From contig DATCMA010000049.1 in assembly GCA_036563645.1 (NCBI GenBank), positions 1-64,000 on the forward strand: a stretch of DNA of 64,000 nucleotides. The letters run 5' to 3'. The notes below the pieces were generated by a model. That model was not told the origin of the DNA. It did no database searches and worked only from the letters and a program-made list of their open reading frames with translations. Each line of letters begins with the position of its first letter. Positions within the stretch are counted from its first letter, which is position 1. The translations under genes were made by a program, and so were the position numbers. Below, piece after piece: positions 42,324 through 51,136 of the stretch. Source of the stretch: DATCMA01 sp036563645. GTDB taxonomy: Bacteria; Actinomycetota; Actinomycetes; Mycobacteriales; Micromonosporaceae.

Positions 42324-43637
42324 TCAAGCGGACACGCCCGCGACCGACCGAACGTACGCCACACATTCGTCGTGCAGCACCGCCCACTCGTCGCCGAAGA
42401 CCTCCCCCGCCGCCTCCTCGAGGCTCCGCCGGTCGTGCACGACCGCGGCGAAGAACGCCAGCAATCGCCGTTCCCCGAACCGGTCCACCAGGTGCCGGAC
42501 GGCGAGGTAGCCCACGCCATAGCGGGCGGTGACCTCCCAGGAGGTGGCGTCGGCCGGCGGTTCGAGGGTCGCCAACTGGCCATCCCACGTGTCGGCCGCG
42601 AGCAACCGCCGCACCTCGGCCAGGCTGCCGTACCGGCGCACCGGCCGGCCACCGGCGCCGGCGAGCTCCGCGATCCCCTCCACCAGCCACCACGCGGCCC
42701 CCTCGGGGTAGCCGCCGGCGGGAAGCGACGCGACGTGGGTCAGCTCGTGCCGCAGCAGATCACCGGCGCGCGCCGGGGTCACTCGCTCGGCGTTGAGGAC
42801 GACGTCGTACTGCCCACCGCCGACCGCCACCGCGTACCCAGCTGTCCACTCCGGACGATCTCCGCCGTACCACCGCCGCCACTCCGGCCCGGCCGCGTAG
42901 TAGACCCGGTACTGGTCGGGCCGTCGCTCGCCCACCACATAGCGATCCGCGACCGCCGCCGCCCGCTCGGCCTCCCGCAGCAGCCGGGGCAGCAGGGAGC
43001 GATGGGCGCGGGTCGTGGCCACCACCGTTCGCTCCCCCGCCACCGCGACGAGGTCGCTGACCTCCCACGGACGCGGGCCTTGCTGATTGGCCCCGGACGG
43101 CTCGACGTCGCGGACTCGCAGCCCCGCGGGACCGTCGACCCACCGACTGGCGATACGCACCGAGCTGGGAGCACAGTCGACTGTCCCAAAGCAGTGGTCA
43201 TAGTCGACCGTCACCCGCCACTCGACCCCATCCGCGCCCTCGACGCGCTCCGGGAGCGCGTCCACGTGGGGTCGCCACACGCTGACCCCCATGGCGCGCA
43301 ACGACCGGAACTGCCGCCGCAGCGTCGCGACCGCCGGTGAACCCGGCACGGCGAGCGCGAGGAAGCCCTGTTCGTCGCCGCGCAGCAGCGCCACCGCCTG
43401 CTCCTCCACCCGCTCGGCGATCCGGTCGCGCAGCCAGCTCTGGGTGACCGTGAGCGGATCACCGGGGCGAGGGCTCGGCGCGGGGCGGGCGGGCGCCGTG
43501 GCCGCCGCGTTCGAGGCCACCGGCGAACGGTCACTGAGGAGAGCTGCCAGCCCGGCCGGCAGGCCACACACCAGGAGGACCGAGGCGATGCCGATGCTCA
43601 GCCATCGCCGCCAGCGCCACGGGCGCGCGGTCGTCAA
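42324..43637 (-). CDS. Secreted/anchored putative metalloprotease (HExxH)
   Basis: 437 residues. The N-terminal WLSIGIASVLLVCGLPAGLAALL is a signal anchor or signal peptide; a Pro/Ala linker follows. LLRHELTHVAS (297-301) is an HExxH zinc motif, and E320 in WWLVEGIAELAG is well placed as the third ligand of a gluzincin. The middle part (100-200) resembles a SnoaL/NTF2-like fold (WRVTVDYDHCF, RWVDGPAGLRV). The start is TTG 43637 with GGGGAG directly adjacent; a downstream start is possible. The substrate is unknown. Confidence 0.72.
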   Translation of the reverse strand: MTTARPWRWRRWLSIGIASVLLVCGLPAGLAALLSDRSPVASNAAATAPARPAPSPRPGDPLTVTQSWLRDRIAERVEEQAVALLRGDEQGFLALAVPGSPAVATLRRQFRSLRAMGVSVWRPHVDALPERVEGADGVEWRVTVDYDHCFGTVDCAPSSVRIASRWVDGPAGLRVRDVEPSGANQQGPRPWEVSDLVAVAGERTVVATTRAHRSLLPRLLREAERAAAVADRYVVGERRPDQYRVYYAAGPEWRRWYGGDRPEWTAGYAVAVGGGQYDVVLNAERVTPARAGDLLRHELTHVASLPAGGYPEGAAWWLVEGIAELAGAGGRPVRRYGSLAEVRRLLAADTWDGQLATLEPPADATSWEVTARYGVGYLAVRHLVDRFGERRLLAFFAAVVHDRRSLEEAAGEVFGDEWAVLHDECVAYVRSVAGVSA

Positions 43638-43724
43638 CTCCCCGTCGATCGCTACTTCCTCACCTCGACGTTCCGGCTTCCATCCTCACGTCGGCGGCCG
43701 TGCGGCAGGTCGCCCAGCGGTCGA

Positions 43725-44642
43725 TCACCTGCGGAGTAGGGCTCGGGCGACGGAGGCCAGGTAAGCCGGACGCTCCGTGAAACGACGCACGAGGTAGCCG
43801 AACCACTGGCTGCCGTAGGGCAGGTAGACCCGGACCGTGTACCCCTCCCCCGCCAGCCGCCGCTGGTCCTCGGTCCGGACACCGTGCAGCATCTGAAACT
43901 CGAACCCCTCGGGGGCGCGGTCGTACCAGCGGGCTCGATCGACCGCGATCGCGATGAGCCTCGGGTCGTGCGTGGCGAGCATCGGATACCCCTCGCCCGC
44001 CAGGAGGATCTTGAGGCACCGCACGAATGACCGGTCAATCTCGCGCGCCGATTGATACGCCACCGATTCCGGCTCCTTGAACGCCCCTTTGCAGAGCCGC
44101 ACGCGCGAGCCGGCGGCAGCCAACTCGCGGCAGTCCGCCTCCGTGCGCCGCAGGTACGCCTGGAGCGCCACGCCGGTCGTGGGGTAGTCCGCGCGGAGTT
44201 TGGCCAGGATGTCGAGGGTCGAGTCGGTCGTGGTGTGGTCCTCCATGTTGAGGGTGACCGTGGCCCCGGCCTCCCGCGCCGCGCGGCAGATCATGCGGGC
44301 GTTGTCGTACGCCACGTCCTCGTCAAAGCGCTGCCCTAGCGCGGAGAGGGTGAGGCTGAGATCCGCGCCGTCGGCCAGATTGGCGGCGGCGAGGGCGCTA
44401 ATCAACTCCAGGTACGTATCCCGTACCGCCTCCGCCTGCTCCGGCAGCACCGTCTCCTCGCCGAGGTGGTCGATGCTCACCCGCAACCCGTCGGCGGTGA
44501 GGTCTCGAGCGGCACGCAGCACGTCGTCGGTCGTCGTTCCCGGCACGAATTGGCGCACCACATCGCGGCTGAACGGCACGGACGCCACGAACCGCTCCAC
44601 CGCCGGGGTCTGGGCGGCGGCGAGAATGACCGATCGGAGCAT
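43725..44642 (-). CDS. Proline dehydrogenase
   Basis: 305 residues, monofunctional PRODH size. Family blocks are visible: VSIDHLGEET near 56, VTLNMEDHTTTDSTL, GVALQAYLRRTEADCREL (FAD/proline region), RVRLCKGAFKEPESVAYQ, and VYLPYGSQWFGYLVRRFTERP near the end. It oxidises proline to P5C with FAD and passes electrons to the membrane. No P5C dehydrogenase gene is in the window. It sits near the place where proC is found in the mycobacterial block. Confidence 0.88.
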   Translation of the reverse strand: MLRSVILAAAQTPAVERFVASVPFSRDVVRQFVPGTTTDDVLRAARDLTADGLRVSIDHLGEETVLPEQAEAVRDTYLELISALAAANLADGADLSLTLSALGQRFDEDVAYDNARMICRAAREAGATVTLNMEDHTTTDSTLDILAKLRADYPTTGVALQAYLRRTEADCRELAAAGSRVRLCKGAFKEPESVAYQSAREIDRSFVRCLKILLAGEGYPMLATHDPRLIAIAVDRARWYDRAPEGFEFQMLHGVRTEDQRRLAGEGYTVRVYLPYGSQWFGYLVRRFTERPAYLASVARALLRR

Positions 44643-44752
44643 GAGCCGAGCGTAACGCTCACACGCGACGCGGACGTGGGCTGGCGTGACGTGACCACAG
44701 AGCGAAAAACGCGAATCCCCCTTCAGGCGGGGAATCGTCTACGGTTGGCGGG

Positions 44753-45310
44753 GTGAACGTCGATGCGTACGCGCGGAACGCGGTTAAGCTCGTCAATTCC
44801 CCGCTGAACGATCTCGACGATCTCCACGCGCTCCTCAACGAAACTCCGGAACAACGCGACACGGCGCGCCACACGGTCAGCGATCGCGAACTCACGATCT
44901 TTCGGCGCGCGCAAAAACGCCTCCGCGAGGTTTTCGAGCACAGCACCGCGGGACGCGACGCCGACGCCGTCGCCGAGCTCAATGCGCTCCTGGAGAGCTT
45001 TCCGGTGCAGCCCCGCATCACGGCGCACGACTCCGGGGGGTGGCACCTCCACGTGACCAGCCGCAGCAACTCGGTCAGCGCCGACTACCTGGCGAGTGCC
45101 GTCTGGGGGCTGACCGTGTGGCTCTGCGAATACGGCTGCGCGCGCCTGGGGGTGTGCGCGGATGCGCGCTGCGGCAACGTCTACCTCGACACCTCGTCGA
45201 ACTGCTGCCGGCGTTTCTGCTCCGAGCGCTGCGCCACCCGGGCTCACGTCGCCGCGCATCGGGCGCGCAAGCGCGCCGCCGAAGAACGCAATCTCACCAG
45301 CGTCTCGTAA
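44753..45310 (+). CDS. CGNR zinc-finger regulator (ABATE domain)
   Basis: 185 residues. The N-terminal ABATE region (NAVKLVNSPLNDLDDLHALL, FRRAQKRLREVFEHS) is followed by a CGNR zinc finger: CADARCGNVYLDTS, then CCRRFCSERCATRAHVAAHR. These are small-molecule-responsive DNA-binding proteins; the target is unknown. GTG 44753 lies seven bases after TACGGT (44740-44745), a leaderless arrangement. It diverges from the proline dehydrogenase gene. Confidence 0.86.
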   Translation: MNVDAYARNAVKLVNSPLNDLDDLHALLNETPEQRDTARHTVSDRELTIFRRAQKRLREVFEHSTAGRDADAVAELNALLESFPVQPRITAHDSGGWHLHVTSRSNSVSADYLASAVWGLTVWLCEYGCARLGVCADARCGNVYLDTSSNCCRRFCSERCATRAHVAAHRARKRAAEERNLTSVS

Positions 45311-45349
45311 CGCCTCCGCCAGACGCGGTCGCGCCCCGGTCGATCGAGG

Positions 45350-46153
45350 TCAGCGCACCGGCGTCGAGGTGGCGAGGTGCTCGCGGGCGAACGTCAGCGC
45401 CGCGTGCAAGTCGGCTGCCCGCGCGTCGCGGTTGGGGGCCCGACGCGTGGCCACCTCGACGGTGACCGCCCCGGTGAAGCCACGGCCGGCGAGCGAGGCG
45501 AGCAGCTCCGCGCAGGGCTGACGGCCGCGTCCCGGCACGAGGTGCTCGTCGCGCCCGAGGCCCGTGCCGTCGCCGAGGTGTACGTGGACGAGGCCGTCGC
45601 CCATCGCGTCGGCCATCGCCAAGGCGTCGCTGCGCGAGGCCGCGCAGTGCGAGATGTCGAGGGTGTAGGCGTCGTAGCCGGCGTCGGTGGGGTTCCACCC
45701 GGGTAGGTAGGGCACGAATTGCCGACCAGCGATCCGTACCGGGTACATGTTCTCGACGGCGAACCGCAGGTGGGGGTGTTCCTGGCTGAGTCGGCGCAGG
45801 CCGGCGCGGAAGGTCCGGGCGTAGCCGCGCTGCCAGGTGAAGGGTGGGTGGACGACGACGGTCGACGCGCCGAGCGCTTCGGCGAGCTCGGCGGAGCGGC
45901 GCAGCCGCTCCCACGGGTCCGCGCTCCAGACGCGCTGGGTGACCAGGAGGCACGGCGCGTGCACGGCGAGAACGGGCACCCCGTAGTGGTTGGCGAGCCC
46001 GCGCAGCGCCCCCGCGTCCTGGCTGACCGCGTCGTTCCACACCATGACCTCGACCCCGTCGTAGCCGAGGGACGCCGCGAGTTCGAAGGCGGCCGCGGTC
46101 GGCTCAGGGAAGACCGAGGAGGTGGAGAGGAGCACCGGGACTGGGGTCGTCAC
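45350..46153 (-). CDS. Sugar phosphate isomerase/epimerase-like protein (xylose isomerase-like TIM barrel)
   Basis: 267 residues from GTG 46153. The barrel shows SVFPEPTAAAFELAASLGYD, VLAVHAPCLL, STVVVHPPF, RFAVENMYPVR, YTLDISHCAAS and LVHVHLGDGTGLGRDEHLVP; His, Glu and Asp of these strands form the usual metal site. The substrate is unknown. TACGCT (minus strand, 46161-46166) lies seven bases before the GTG, so the longer frame is unlikely. It corresponds to Rv0498 by position after ppx. Confidence 0.83.
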   Translation of the reverse strand: MTTPVPVLLSTSSVFPEPTAAAFELAASLGYDGVEVMVWNDAVSQDAGALRGLANHYGVPVLAVHAPCLLVTQRVWSADPWERLRRSAELAEALGASTVVVHPPFTWQRGYARTFRAGLRRLSQEHPHLRFAVENMYPVRIAGRQFVPYLPGWNPTDAGYDAYTLDISHCAASRSDALAMADAMGDGLVHVHLGDGTGLGRDEHLVPGRGRQPCAELLASLAGRGFTGAVTVEVATRRAPNRDARAADLHAALTFAREHLATSTPVR

Positions 46154-46216
46154 GCCAGCCAGCGTAGCGGGATCGCGCGAAGCGACAGAGGACAATTCCT
46201 CCCAAATACTCCGTAA

Positions 46217-47173
46217 TCACCCTGGCTGTTGGCACAATTGGTCGATTCGCCGGAGGATGACGCCCTCGCGCAACGCCCACGGGCAGATCTCCACCGCCTC
46301 CAGCCCGAGCTCGCGCATCACGCCTTCGACGACCAGCGCTCCGGCCAGCACTTGACCCGCCTGCCCCGCCGCGACCCCGTCGAGCTGGGCGAGCCGGGCG
46401 GGCGCGATATGGCGAATGAAGCCGATCACCTGGGCCAGTCCAGCGCGGGTCAGGGTCCGCCGCACCCATGGGCCAGCGCGCTTCGAGGGGGCGCCGGCCA
46501 ACCGGGCCAGCGTCCGAAACGTCCGGGAACTCGCGGACACGGTGTGCCAGCCGACCTCCCGAACCCGCGGCACCACCGGGTCGAGCGCCGCCGCGACGTG
46601 CTCGCGCATCCGCTCCACCGCGCGCTGCGACGGCACCGCCTCCGCGTCAGGGTCGGCGTCCTCCTCGCGCAGCCGCCGCGCCATGCGCCCCGCGCCCAGC
46701 GGGAGGGAGAACGCCGCCTCAGGCTCCTCCCCGAACCCGACGGCGATCTCTAGAGAGCCGCCGCCGAGGTCGAGCGCGAGCAGGCGCCCCGCAGACCACC
46801 CAAACCATCGGCGCGCCGCGAGGAACGTCAGGCGCGCCTCCTCCGGGCCGGGCAGGATCTCGAGCCGCACCCCGGTCTCCGCGGCGACGCGCTCCACCAC
46901 CGCCTGCGCGTTCGGCGCGTCGCGGACCGCGGACGTGGCGACCCCGACGACCTCCGCCACATCCCACCGGTTCGCGGAATCCCGAGCGGCGGCCACCGAG
47001 GCGACCAGCGCGTCCACGGCGGCGTCGTCCAGCTCACCCCTCGGGCCGAGCCGCTCCGCCAGACCCAACCGGGTCTTCGTCGCGTGCACGGGCCACGGGT
47101 AGCCCCCACGACGGGCGTCGACGACGAGCAGGTGAACGGTGTTGGAGCCGACATCGAGGACACCCAGTCGCAT
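46217..47173 (-). CDS. Ppx/GppA phosphatase family protein
   Basis: 318 residues from ATG 47173. ASKHA-fold motifs: RLGVLDVGSNTVHLLVVDA (phosphate 1), ATSAVRDAPNAQ, LLALDLGGGSLEIAVG (phosphate 2), and LPLGAGRMARRL. It matches the short exopolyphosphatase Ppx1 group (Rv0496), which cleaves short polyphosphate chains and perhaps pppGpp. TAATGT (minus strand, 47182-47187) is eight bases upstream. It is placed beside senX3-regX3 genes, which fits a link to phosphate metabolism. Confidence 0.87.
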   Translation of the reverse strand: MRLGVLDVGSNTVHLLVVDARRGGYPWPVHATKTRLGLAERLGPRGELDDAAVDALVASVAAARDSANRWDVAEVVGVATSAVRDAPNAQAVVERVAAETGVRLEILPGPEEARLTFLAARRWFGWSAGRLLALDLGGGSLEIAVGFGEEPEAAFSLPLGAGRMARRLREEDADPDAEAVPSQRAVERMREHVAAALDPVVPRVREVGWHTVSASSRTFRTLARLAGAPSKRAGPWVRRTLTRAGLAQVIGFIRHIAPARLAQLDGVAAGQAGQVLAGALVVEGVMRELGLEAVEICPWALREGVILRRIDQLCQQPG

Positions 47174-47253
47174 GGCCAGCCACATTACGGCCATTCGGCC
47201 GATCCGGTGAGGTTCATCCGGATACCGCCGTCTTGGGGCGTAGGCTGGGCTGG

Positions 47254-48111
47254 GTGGCGATCCGTGACGAGGTGTACGTCCTAGTCGAGGACCCGGACGA
47301 TCCGCGCAGCCGAGAAGTTCCTCTCGACTTTCCCCGCGAGTGGATCGAATTCGTCGACCCGGCGGACGAGAAGCACCTGATTCGAGCCGATCTCACCTGG
47401 TTGCTCTCCCGGTGGCGCTGTCTCTTCGGTCGGGGTTGCCACGGCATCGTCGCCGGTCACGCCAACCACGGCTGTTGCTCGCACGGCGCCTTCTTCACCG
47501 ACGCCGAGGACGAACGACGTGTGCGCGCCGCGGCCAAACGGCTGACTCGGCACACCTGGCAGCACTACCGGCGGGGATTCGCGAACTACACGGTCATGGA
47601 CACGATCGACGGGAAGACCCCCGCGCGGCGGACCGCCACCCTTTCCGACGACGGCCCGTGCGTGTTCCTCAACGACCCCGACTTCCCCGGCGGCGGTGGG
47701 TGCGCGCTGCACGCCCTGGCCTTGCGGGACGGCGTCCACCCCATGGAGTACAAGCCGGACGTCTGCTGGCAGCTCCCGATTCGACGGGAACAGGAGTGGC
47801 GCACGCGCCCCGACGGCACCAAGATCTTGGTCACGACGTTGACGGAGTTCGACCGCCGGGGGTGGGGCGCGGGCGGTCACGACCTGCACTGGTGGTGCAC
47901 GTCCTCACCCGACGCCCACAATGGACGGCAACCGCTGTACCTGTCGTATGAGCCAGAGCTCACCGCGTTGATTGGCAAGGCCGCCTACGCCAAACTCGCC
48001 GAGATCTGCGCGGCCCGGGCGAGGCGTGGCCTGGTGGCCCCCCACCCGGCGACGCAGGCCGCTTCGGCGCGCCGCGGTGGGCGCACGCGCGCGCGGACGG
48101 CGGCCCGGTGA
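47254..48111 (+). CDS. Cysteine-rich conserved protein (Rv0495c-like), YkgJ-like metal-chelating pattern
   Basis: 285 residues from GTG 47254. Seven Cys stand out: C56, C62, C74, C75 (HGCCSHGAFF), C136 (GPCVFLND), C150 (GGGGCALH) and C171 (PDVCWQLPI). The order CC...CxFL...GGCxxH...P-x-x-C-x-x-x-P is that of the YkgJ zinc/iron-chelating family. The C-terminus is Arg/Ala rich. TAGGCT (47241-47246) lies seven bases before the GTG. The gene lies between ppx and regX3, as in mycobacteria. The function is unknown. Confidence 0.8.
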   Translation: MAIRDEVYVLVEDPDDPRSREVPLDFPREWIEFVDPADEKHLIRADLTWLLSRWRCLFGRGCHGIVAGHANHGCCSHGAFFTDAEDERRVRAAAKRLTRHTWQHYRRGFANYTVMDTIDGKTPARRTATLSDDGPCVFLNDPDFPGGGGCALHALALRDGVHPMEYKPDVCWQLPIRREQEWRTRPDGTKILVTTLTEFDRRGWGAGGHDLHWWCTSSPDAHNGRQPLYLSYEPELTALIGKAAYAKLAEICAARARRGLVAPHPATQAASARRGGRTRARTAAR

Positions 48112-48135
48112 GGCGGTGGCGCGGCGGCGACGCGG

Positions 48136-48819
48136 CTACGGCTCGAACTTGTAGCCGAGCCCGCGCACGGTGATGATGTAGCGCGGCGTGGAGGGCTCCG
48201 GTTCGATCTTGGAGCGGAGCCGCTTGACGTGGACGTCGAGGGTCTTCGTGTCGCCGACGTAATCCGCGCCCCAGACGCGGTCGATGAGCTGCCCGCGGGT
48301 CAAGACGCGCCCCGCGTTGCGCAGGAGGAGCTCCAGCAGCTCGAACTCCTTGAGCGGGAGTTGGATCGGTCGACCGTCGACGGTGACCACGTGCCGGTCC
48401 ACGTCCATCCGCACCGGCCCGGCGATGAGAACGCTGCTTCGCTCCTCGATCGGCTCCGCGCTGTGCCGTCGCAGGACCGCGCGGATGCGCGCCACCAGCT
48501 CCCGCGGGGAGTACGGCTTGGTGACGTAGTCATCAGCGCCGATCTCCAGCCCGACCACCTTGTCGATCTCGCTGTCCCGGGCGGTGACCATGATGATTGG
48601 GACCCGGGACCGTTTCCGCAGTTCCCGGCAGACCTCCGTGCCGGACATCTCGGGGAGCATCAGGTCGAGCAGGATGATGTCCGCCCCGTTGCGCTCGAAC
48701 TCGGTGAGCGCCTCCGGGCCGGTCGTCGCGATCGCGACCTCGAAGCCCTCCTTGCGCAGCAGGTAGGAGAGGGCATCCGAGAACGACTCCTCGTCTTCGA
48801 CCACGAGCACGCGGGCCAA
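48136..48819 (-). CDS. regX3: Response regulator RegX3 (OmpR family, phosphate starvation)
   Basis: 227 residues from TTG 48819, the same length as mycobacterial RegX3. The receiver has the phosphorylation Asp D52 (ADIILLDLMLPEMSG), acidic pocket VVEDEE, switch VTARDS and Lys in VTKPYSP. The winged helix includes KEFELLELLLRNAGRVLTRG, and HVKRLRSKIEP then RGLGYKFEP. TTG is supported by AGGAAGGA upstream; the longer GTG start at 48873 would overlap senX3. It acts with SenX3, 50 bases upstream, on phosphate genes. Confidence 0.9.
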   Translation of the reverse strand: MARVLVVEDEESFSDALSYLLRKEGFEVAIATTGPEALTEFERNGADIILLDLMLPEMSGTEVCRELRKRSRVPIIMVTARDSEIDKVVGLEIGADDYVTKPYSPRELVARIRAVLRRHSAEPIEERSSVLIAGPVRMDVDRHVVTVDGRPIQLPLKEFELLELLLRNAGRVLTRGQLIDRVWGADYVGDTKTLDVHVKRLRSKIEPEPSTPRYIITVRGLGYKFEP

Positions 48820-48869
48820 CTGTCTGTCCTTCCTCGCTGTCCCGATCTGTCGCTGTTCCGACGCGGGAA

Positions 48870-50147
48870 TCACGCCTGGGAGAGCTCAGCGGGATCGTCG
48901 TCCATGTCATCGAGATCGAGGGACGGCACCGTGGCGTCCGGTGGAACAGCAGGCAGCCGCAGGGTGAACGTCGACCCCTTGCCGGGAGCGCTCACCACGT
49001 CGATCCGACCGCCGTGGTTCGTCGCGATGTGTTTGACGATCGCGAGCCCGAGCCCGGTGCCGCCCGTCGCCCGCGACCGGGCCTGGTCGGCGCGGTAGAA
49101 GCGCTCAAAGATCCGCTCCAGGTCGTCCGCGTGGATGCCGATACCGTGATCGATGACGGCGATCGCCACGTACCGCTCCTCCTGGTCGACCGTGATCGTG
49201 ACCCGGGTCCGCTCCGGCGAGTAGGTGATCGCGTTGGAGACCAGGTTGCTGACAGCGGTGACGATCTGCCCCTTGTCGCCGTAAACGGTGAGCCCGCGCA
49301 GCCCCGTCGTCTCGATGTCGATATTCCGCGCCGCCGCCGCGGTCCGAGTGCGGTCGAGGACCTCCGCGAGCACCCAGTCCACAGAGACCGGATCCGGCTT
49401 CGGGAGCGGTTCGGCCCCCTGGAGCCGCGTGAGCTCCAGCAGCTCGGAGACGAGCTGCCCCAGCCGACTGGATTCGTGGTGGATTCGCTCGGCGAAACGG
49501 CGCACCGTCGCCACGTCCACCCCGGACGCCGACGCGTCCGACGTCGATTCGGACGCCGCTCCTGACGCCGCGTCCGCACTGGTCGCGTCGCGCAGCGCCT
49601 CGGCGAGCAGTTGCAGGGCGCCGATCGGCGTCTTGAGCTCATGGCTGACGTTCGCGACGAAGTCCCGGCGCATCCGGGCCACTCGGTGCGCCTCGGTCAC
49701 ATCGGTGGCCTCGATGGCGACGTGACCACGCTCGAGTCCGACCGCCCGCAGGTGCACCCCGAGCGGCTCGCGTCCGTCGTCGCGTCCCCGGGGCAAGGCG
49801 AGGTCAACCTCGCGGCGCGCGCCGGTGCGCCGCACCTGCCCGGCGAGGGTCCGCAGGATCGGGTGCGCGCTGCCGGACAACGGCGGGGCGCCGGTGCGCA
49901 GCAGTCCCATCGCCCGCGCCGCCGCGTTGGCCAAGACTGGCTGGTCAGCCGCGTCGAGCACGACGACCCCGACCTGGAGCGCGTCGAGGCTCTGGCGGAC
50001 GAGCGCCGAGTCGAACCGCGGGGTGAGGTCTGTGTCGGTGGCGCGGTGCCGCGCGGGACCGCCGCGTGTCGTCACCCGCCTGCCCACGGTCACGGCGAGA
50101 GCACCGAGCAGCGCTCCGATCACGCCGGTGACGATGCCCCACTCCAC
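48870..50147 (-). CDS. senX3: Sensor histidine kinase SenX3
   Basis: 425 residues. An N-terminal membrane helix (GIVTGVIGALLGALAVTVG), a PAS-like domain (50-150), H-box FVANVSHELKTPIGAL (H169), N-box NLVSNAITYSPE, and G-boxes DHGIGIHADDLERIFERFY and GGTGLGLAIVKHIA. A Ser/Ala/Asp-rich insert (DATSADAASGAASESTSDAS) lies inside the dimerisation hairpin, longer than in mycobacterial SenX3. GTG 50147 follows TACGAT (minus strand, 50154-50159) by six bases, so it is probably leaderless. GTTCACC repeats lie upstream. Confidence 0.9.
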   Translation of the reverse strand: MEWGIVTGVIGALLGALAVTVGRRVTTRGGPARHRATDTDLTPRFDSALVRQSLDALQVGVVVLDAADQPVLANAAARAMGLLRTGAPPLSGSAHPILRTLAGQVRRTGARREVDLALPRGRDDGREPLGVHLRAVGLERGHVAIEATDVTEAHRVARMRRDFVANVSHELKTPIGALQLLAEALRDATSADAASGAASESTSDASASGVDVATVRRFAERIHHESSRLGQLVSELLELTRLQGAEPLPKPDPVSVDWVLAEVLDRTRTAAAARNIDIETTGLRGLTVYGDKGQIVTAVSNLVSNAITYSPERTRVTITVDQEERYVAIAVIDHGIGIHADDLERIFERFYRADQARSRATGGTGLGLAIVKHIATNHGGRIDVVSAPGKGSTFTLRLPAVPPDATVPSLDLDDMDDDPAELSQA

Positions 50148-50198
50148 CCCGCGATCGTACGGTCATCGCCACCGCACCACGCGCACAAAAACCGACAA

Positions 50199-50258
50199 AT
50201 CACTCAGTGATTCCGCAATGTTCACCAGAGCATCGCGTGGCGTTCACCCGAATTCACC
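50199..50258. promoter_or_regulatory. PHO/RegX3-box-like repeats before senX3
   Basis: GTTCACC at 50220-50226 and 50242-50248, and ATTCACC at 50252-50258. The first two copies are 22 bases apart (two 11-base units), the last two 10. GTTCACC units spaced by 11 form the Streptomyces PHO box, and RegX3 binds similar repeats. A separate 13-bp palindrome ATCACT-C-AGTGAT is at 50199-50211. All lie 50-110 bases upstream of the senX3 start. Confidence 0.55.
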
Positions 50259-50386
50259 GCTGCGCTGATCACTACCCCTACCGCGGTCGACCTGGTCCCG
50301 GGCGAGCGGCGATCGCGCCCGGTGGCGCGAGATCCGAACGGCGCGCGCCGATGGGCGGCGACCGACGTCGCCGCCCATGTCTCCGC

Positions 50387-51136
50387 TCAGCGCCCCTGGT
50401 TCGCCACCGCCGCGGCCGCCTCGGCAGCCGCCTCCGGGTCGAGGTAGGTGCCGCCCGGGTTGGTCGGGCGCAGCGCGTCGTCCAGGTCGTAGCGCAGCGG
50501 GATCCCGGTCGGGATGTTGAGCTTGACGATGTCCGCGTCCGAGATGCGGTCGAGGTGCTTGACCAGGGCCCGCAGCGAGTTGCCGTGCGCCGCGACGAGC
50601 ACGGTCCGCCCCGCCCGCAAGTCAGGGACGATCCTGTCGTACCAGTACGGCAGCAGGCGGGCGACGACGTCCTTGAGGCACTCGGTGCGAGGCATCAGCT
50701 CGGGCGGGAGCTCCGCGTAGCGCGGGTCCCCCACCTGCGACCACTCGTCGTTCTCGTCGATGGGCGGCGGCGGGGTGTCGTACGACCGGCGCCAGAGCAT
50801 GAACTGCTCCTCGCCGTACTGCTCCAGCGTCTGCTTCTTGTTCTTGCCCTGGAGCGCCCCGTAGTGCCGCTCGTTGAGCCGCCACGACCGATGCACCGGG
50901 ATCCAGTGCCGGTCGGCGGTGTGCAGCGCGATCTCGGCGGTGCGGATCGCCCGCCGCAACACACTCGTGTGCACGACATCCGGCAGCAGGCCGTGCTCGC
51001 GGAGCAGCTCGCCGCCGCGCCGCGCCTCCGCCTCTCCCTTGGCGGTCAGGTCAACGTCGACCCACCCCGTGAAGAGGTTCTTGGCGTTCCACTCGCTCTC
51101 GCCGTGCCGCAGCAGCACCAAAGTCCCGACAGTCAT
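50387..51136 (-). CDS. gpmA: 2,3-bisphosphoglycerate-dependent phosphoglycerate mutase
   Basis: 249 residues from ATG 51136. LVLLRHGESEWNAKNLFTGW holds the phospho-His motif RHG; NERHYGALQGKNKKQT and VLVAAHGNSLRALVKHLD complete the active site. It interconverts 3- and 2-phosphoglycerate in glycolysis. CAGGAT (minus strand, 51144-51149) lies seven bases before the ATG; ATG 51145 three codons earlier is a less likely start. In M. tuberculosis gpm1 (Rv0489) also precedes senX3. Confidence 0.93.
   Translation of the reverse strand: MTVGTLVLLRHGESEWNAKNLFTGWVDVDLTAKGEAEARRGGELLREHGLLPDVVHTSVLRRAIRTAEIALHTADRHWIPVHRSWRLNERHYGALQGKNKKQTLEQYGEEQFMLWRRSYDTPPPPIDENDEWSQVGDPRYAELPPELMPRTECLKDVVARLLPYWYDRIVPDLRAGRTVLVAAHGNSLRALVKHLDRISDADIVKLNIPTGIPLRYDLDDALRPTNPGGTYLDPEAAAEAAAAVANQGR

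Noticed and set aside
44710..44735. Apparent hairpin around CCCCCTTCAGGCGGGG
   Set aside because: The arms pair only over a few GC bases and mismatch outside; it is also too close to the CGNR promoter to be a terminator.
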